This document shows positions 59,451-64,000 of a stretch of 64,000 bases of DNA, one piece after another (position 1 is the stretch's first letter; each line of letters begins with the position of its first letter). Location of the stretch: assembly GCA_034509735.1 (NCBI GenBank), contig JACGWO010000003.1:2418001-2482000 (forward strand), given 5' to 3'. The notes under the pieces were generated by a model. The model was not told the DNA's origin. It made no database searches and saw only the letters and a program-made list of their open reading frames with translations. This DNA comes from Sesamum alatum (Eukaryota; Streptophyta; Magnoliopsida; Lamiales; Pedaliaceae). Made by a program: the position numbers and the translations under genes.

Positions 59451-60528
59451 TCGGTACGTCCTTTCCCCACTTCTCTTTTACATTGAGGACAATGTCGTGT
59501 CTATGTTTTGGGGAGTTACGGAAATTTTCATATGCTATGCGCTATTGGTGTCTATTTCATTTTTGTGTTTTTTTTGTTCCTTTTGTGTTAAATTCACGTT
59601 GTGAAACATATGACCCTTCGACGATGCATGTGGTTGATTTGGATAAATGAATGCTAAGTAGGAGGTCATAGGATCAAAGCATGCATAACTGCGTTATTAT
59701 GTGATTGTTGCTTAGATTTGCTGTGAAGTAATTAGGTTCTAACGCCACATACTTTGAATCGTTCTGAAAGGGGATTGAATTGTCTTGCCTTAGTGTTTTT
59801 TGTGAAAATCATATCGTTGTTTAAATTCAGCCTGATCGAACTTTTCATACACCTGAAGTAGGACGTATGCCCTTTTGCATAGTGAAAAAACAAATAGAGA
59901 AAAAAATTAGCAGAAAAAGAAAAAAAAAACAAGAGAAAAAGAGCACACAACACACCTACTCCGCTGGCTTCGGTTGCTTAGTAACCGGGTGACTTCATCA
60001 CTAATATTGTCATTCACGTAAAACGGCGACTAAGGTCATGAGTATGCAAAGCACTTTAGGGAACGTATTTATTTGAGTAACAGGGTGCCTCATCATGTAA
60101 AAAGGCCAAAATACGACCTAAAGAACCCGGTTACTCAGTCTGAAAAAAAAAGGGAACAAAGAGAGAGTTATCGAAAATAGGTACGCCTATACTTAGGTAG
60201 AAAAAAGAAGTGAGAAAATGTGTTGTGTTGAAACGGTGGAATGACTACACTAGAGATCTATAGATTTAACAGAGACTCGATCACTCTGTTCTCTATAGGG
60301 CGAAATGAAGTGTTGTGGTGTGATCAACCCCCTACTCTCGTTAAATAAGTTAACTTTCACATAATATATCGGTGTGCTTGTATTTTCTGACTATGTGCTT
60401 CTAAGTCGTGTTTGTTATTATGAATTGTTGCCATAATGTTGAGAAGGCGAGTTCTACACTCGTTCGAGGTCATTGCCTCTAGACTTTTGTTGCTTAGGGA
60501 CAAGCAACCGTTCAAGTTTGGGGGAGTT
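59451..60528 (+). other. Athila 3' untranslated region and polypurine tract
   Basis: Non-coding. ATTGAGGACAATGTCG at about 59484 is a conserved 3' landmark seen in this kind of element. The polypurine tract AAGTTTGGGGGAG lies at about 60514-60526 directly before the LTR start. A-rich tracts around 59880-60180 have no coding potential. Confidence 0.75.
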
Positions 60529-63500
60529 TGATAAGTAAGGATTTACGTATTTGTGAAGGGGAAACACAACATTTTTCTATCCTTTTTATGTAGGACTCAA
60601 TATAATTTAATGCTTTTCAAGACAATCTCTTTGTTGGATACTGTTTTTGGTTCTTTCTCCCTTTTCAAGCATAATTCAGGAGCAAATGGATCAAACAAGA
60701 GATTTCGCCCATGTTTGATAAAACACGGCCGTGTCGGATCCTTGCACAAGCCCGTGTCTCGCAGAATCAAATCACCAGCCAAATCACCGCAACAGTGAAA
60801 GCCTTGGGTAGGCGTGTGGATCGTCCCGGGAATAGCGCGAATGCGGAAGCGCGGTATAATTTAAATTACAAAATTTAAACATGCGTAACACGTATTAAAA
60901 TAAAACACGTTCAAGGGGTGTGCCCTTGAAATTCCCGGGTGTTTGGTTTATCTCATGAAGTATAAACACATGCATAGCAATCCTGGAGGCCATAGGATTG
61001 TATAATAAAGAAGATGGAAAACGTAAATAGAAACCTTCCGATTCGTCGTTTTCCTCTTCTAACCGGTACTCGCGTTGTTCCCCGATTTGCTCCAAGATTT
61101 TGTATGGGAGACCCTCTAATTCGTGACACGCAATCCTCCCACGTATCTTGAACTTCGTGCTAGAGAACGAACAAGTATTTTGGAGAGGACAGATCAATCA
61201 CACGTTATTAGTTTAAGGGGATTAATCCTCCTATGTTCAATTGTTAACACAAAAGAACAAGAGAGTGTTTTTCTTGGAAAGAGAAGAGAGAGGCGGACGA
61301 GAGGTAGAGAGGGAGAGAGCACACGAATTGTGTGTGTGTGTGTATGTGTGTGAAGATTCATCATCTTTCTACAAGTGAAGGGCTAGGAGTATATATAGAG
61401 GAGGAGTTCATTCCTCTTCAAACTCCAAATCTAGGAAGACTAATTTGACTAGGATTTTGACCTAGTCAAAGTCCTAGTCAAAGTAGTTCTTTGATCTAGT
61501 CAAATGAATCCTAGCTATCCATCTCTCCATTTAATCTCAACCATCCAATTAATTTAATGAAATATTTAATAGGAAGGGCAATAAATAAATATAATAAATA
61601 TAAATATTTATTATAGGCCCATTAAATTAATTTTTCTAATAAATCTAATTTATTAGATAAATCCCTATTATCCAATAAAATGAATTAGTTCTTTCCAAGA
61701 AAATTAAGGATCCGATTAAATCCAATTTAATCATTCCATTTCTCCAAATATTTAATTCTAAATTAAATACTTTATGTGTGCGGATTGTGTGTGACTCTTT
61801 AGGTTCATCTTCAGCTAGACTTGGTTGGATTCATAGAATGCGCCCGTTACCATGGGTGGCCATCTAGCAACGGTCCATGACACTACAGACTAGGTGAATA
61901 AACGAGGATGAACATTTAGGCTCTAACAGTACATTTGTCCTTCCGTCTACGGTCTCACCACTTAGGTCCAGGGCACGAAAAATGCAGGTACCCATATTGG
62001 ACCTAAGTGTCGATCTGTCCTTTACTAAACGCCGCAAGGGAAACCTTCCCTTCTGTTCAGTTACAATGCAACAGACTTTAGGGACAAGACTCAGAGCATT
62101 TGTGAGACTCAACTATCAATACCTTTTGACGGGAGATAGATCCTTTCTTGGAAACTACTGTCACTCTGTTCACCGGAGCCGCACTAGACATGGCTTATGA
62201 CTACTCAAGTGCTTCTTAGCAATCTCTCACGATATCTAAGACACAGCCCTGATATACAGGTAAACTCAGCAGTTCCTCAAGTCAAAGGACTTGCCTGTAC
62301 TGTTGGAACCGGGAACACACGTCATACTTAGCCGACCCTACTCAAGGTCCTCCGCAAGACGGTTCCCGCGAGTCACCTCAGTAAGCTGCTACCTAGCAGG
62401 CCAACCCACAACACTGCTTAGACGACCCTCGTCACCCGTCGATGAAATACGACAGCAGATGCTTAGTGCAAATCTCATGGGGAATCTCGGTACCCATTTT
62501 CGAGATTCCTTGACTTGGAGATTTCCGGACTGATTCGGCGGGACTGATTTCATGGACCTATCTCCAAGCGTAGTCCCAGTCCCCGAAATGTGGTTTCAGT
62601 CCGTGGGCTTTATTTGCGTAGTGAATAGAAATATAAAGCAGATAAATTGAACACAAACAAAGTAAATGCCTAATGAATTTCACTTCCTATTCATTAATGA
62701 TTTATCAAATCCTTGAAATTGTTCAGACATAGGTTACAATTCACCTACCAAGATTGGCTACATGGTCACCTATTCTAACAAACAGAACACGGCCTGGCCA
62801 TGTTCCACGACATGGTCGTGTCGGAGCTCGGCGCAGAAATGCACGAGAACACGGTCCGACCGTGTTTGTGCTACACAGGGTGTGTTCTCCACTTGGAAAC
62901 AGAATCGTTTGGAATTTTCTGCCTTTTACTCCACTAAGACTATAAACGGAGGAACTGGGGGCGTGAAAAATGAGGTTGGAATGCATGTACAAGGTTTGAA
63001 GAGACACAAAGAAGTCAGGGTAGCTTCAAGACAGCTAGGACGATTGGATTACAGTTCTTCCTAATACTTTATTCTTTTTAGCACTTTGCTTGATGTATTG
63101 TCCGAAATATTTATTTTGCTTCTTCGTTAACTTTATGGCTGAGTACAACTCTTGTTCTAGGATCATGTTGAACCCTTTGATAGATTAATGAATTTATTCC
63201 AATTTTCTTTTTCTATATCATGTGAATTGATCCGATTTAATTTTCGAGCACTTATTTATCTTGTGAATATGTTGGCCATGTGTTTGTATGTTTTAAACAT
63301 CGAGTGAAGTACTGAAAGGTGAAATTTCATGTTATAAAGTCGGAGATTAAACCTAGGAATTAACCCCATAAGTATGCTTAATTTCTATGAGGATCTCATA
63401 AATTGTCATGATATCAATGGGTTTGATTTAATTAGATTTCCATGAAAATAGGTAGATTAATTAATCAAATACGGCTTTTCACATACTTGAAAAAGGATGG

Positions 63501-63771
63501 TAACGACATTAAGACAATTTCCTTCAGATTAATCACATTGTGTAGAATAGGGTTCTTGATAGGTTTGTTAATTGATCACTACGGGGATACTTGATTCTAG
63601 ACTAACACGTCTTATTATTTATCCTCTCGCGTCAATTTACCTGATTTTCCATTCCAATCAATCATCTCACTTGTATATCTTGGTTTGATAATCAAAATTG
63701 CATAAATCTAGTAATCACAATAGTCCCTGTGGCATCGATATCTTGAGTGCACTGGCGGTTTTGGCTCATCA
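60529..63771 (+). repeat. Athila 3' LTR, split by solo LTR A7
   Basis: TGATAAGTAAGG at 60529 to GGCTCATCA at 63771. Without A7 (60796-62780) and one duplication it is about 1.25 kb, close to the 5' LTR. TATAAAC at 62941-62947. Removing A7 restores the same AACAGAACACGGCC sequence found in the 5' LTR. Confidence 0.92.
60796..62780 (-). mobile_element. Solo family-A LTR A7
   Basis: Reverse orientation, 1,985 bp, with TGTTAGAATAGG at 62780 and GGCTTTCA at 60796. AACAG flanks both sides (60791-60795 and 62781-62785). TTGAC repeats at 61505-61441 and TATA near 61395 on the minus strand. The hairpin TTCAAGGGG...CCCTTGAA is near 60908-60930. Confidence 0.94.
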
Positions 63772-64000
63772 CATGCGAAGTGCAATTATAATATCCCAGC
63801 ATAAACTCTCAGCTATATAAGTTAAAATTGACATCGTCAGGTGTTCTGAACCTTCTATTTTTGCACTTCTAATACGGACACCTAATCTTATCTCTATCCA
63901 TATGTCTACACTGACACTGAGCCCATTCTATGAAAGTCTTAACATCATCCTCAAACTCTGGCGTAAGACCCGCACTATTCGGGACGTTCTTGTCATACAT
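63772..64000 (-). pseudogene. CACTA-2 TNP2-like transposase, N-terminal part (runs off the window)
   Basis: On the minus strand from 64000 this reads MYDKNVPNSAGLTPEFEDDVKTFIEWAQ, then DRDKIRCPY*KCKN (the second cysteine of the CPCVKC motif of CACTA-1 is Y plus a stop) and TPDDVNF. It matches 9880-10110 of CACTA-1 and continues at 49321 after the Athila insertion. The rest of the gene start, the terminal repeat and the left-end array should lie beyond 64000. Confidence 0.85.

Larger units (their letters stand above)
49322..63771 (+). mobile_element. Athila-type Ty3/gypsy element with two LTRs, inserted in CACTA-2
   Basis: Both LTRs (TGATAAG...CTCATCA), primer site, gag, protease, reverse transcriptase, RNase H, integrase, a downstream third ORF of ATHILA type and a polypurine tract are present in that order. 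Flanks are CATAT (49317-49321) and CATGC (63772-63776), a decayed 5-bp duplication (3 of 5 match). TNP2 sequence continues on both sides. Total 14,450 bp; without solo LTRs A6 and A7 and their duplications about 10.5 kb. All ORFs are broken. Confidence 0.9.

Overview
The window is repeat-dense nuclear DNA of a flowering plant. It is mostly AT-rich, and every coding block I recognise belongs to a plant transposable element: Ty1/copia, Athila-type Ty3/gypsy, and CACTA (En/Spm) DNA transposons. I see no host gene, tRNA, rRNA or CRISPR array. The species cannot be named from this sequence. The striking feature is nesting: elements sit inside elements, and target-site duplications (TSDs) fix the order of several insertions.

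Layout, left to right. 1-5108 is a decayed minus-strand copia element (copia-D). 5109-6060 holds a small relic and a minus-strand Athila-like gag remnant, followed by AT-rich spacer to 9024. 9025-26167 is a complete CACTA element (CACTA-1) with 14-bp terminal inverted repeats, a TTT duplication, a broken TNP2 transposase gene and a second En/Spm-type gene. A copia element of the locally abundant family 'A' (A1, 12586-20423) splits its TNP2 gene. 26431-29650 is part of the second gene of another CACTA element on the minus strand (CACTA-2), split by solo LTR A2. 29660-37627 is a rearranged copia of related family 'B', with one inverted LTR, split by a gutted family-A element (A3, TSD CTACG). 37628-46581 is a minus-strand family-A element (A4), the best preserved copia here, forming a partial tandem array. 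46582-49321 and 63772-64000 are the CACTA-2 TNP2 gene. That gene is split by an Athila-type element with both LTRs (49322-63771), which itself carries two solo family-A LTRs (A6, TSD TGAGT; A7, TSD AACAG).

The inferred order is CACTA-2, then Athila inside it, then family-A LTRs inside Athila; CACTA-1, then copia A1; and copia B, then copia A3. All coding units carry stops, frameshifts or deletions, so none looks able to move by itself. A4 retains the recognisable catalytic residues of integrase, reverse transcriptase and RNase H, but has frameshifts.

The points most worth following are non-coding. They are a third, internal array of CACTA terminal-type repeats before the second gene; a GC-rich family-A leader ending in a perfect telo-box hairpin; WTTGAC-type repeats upstream of the family-A TATA box; LTR hairpins that persist through sequence divergence; and a palindromic ACACGGCCGTGT-like motif scattered through both LTRs and internal spacers of the Athila element. 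I found no clear evidence of a wholly new biological system.
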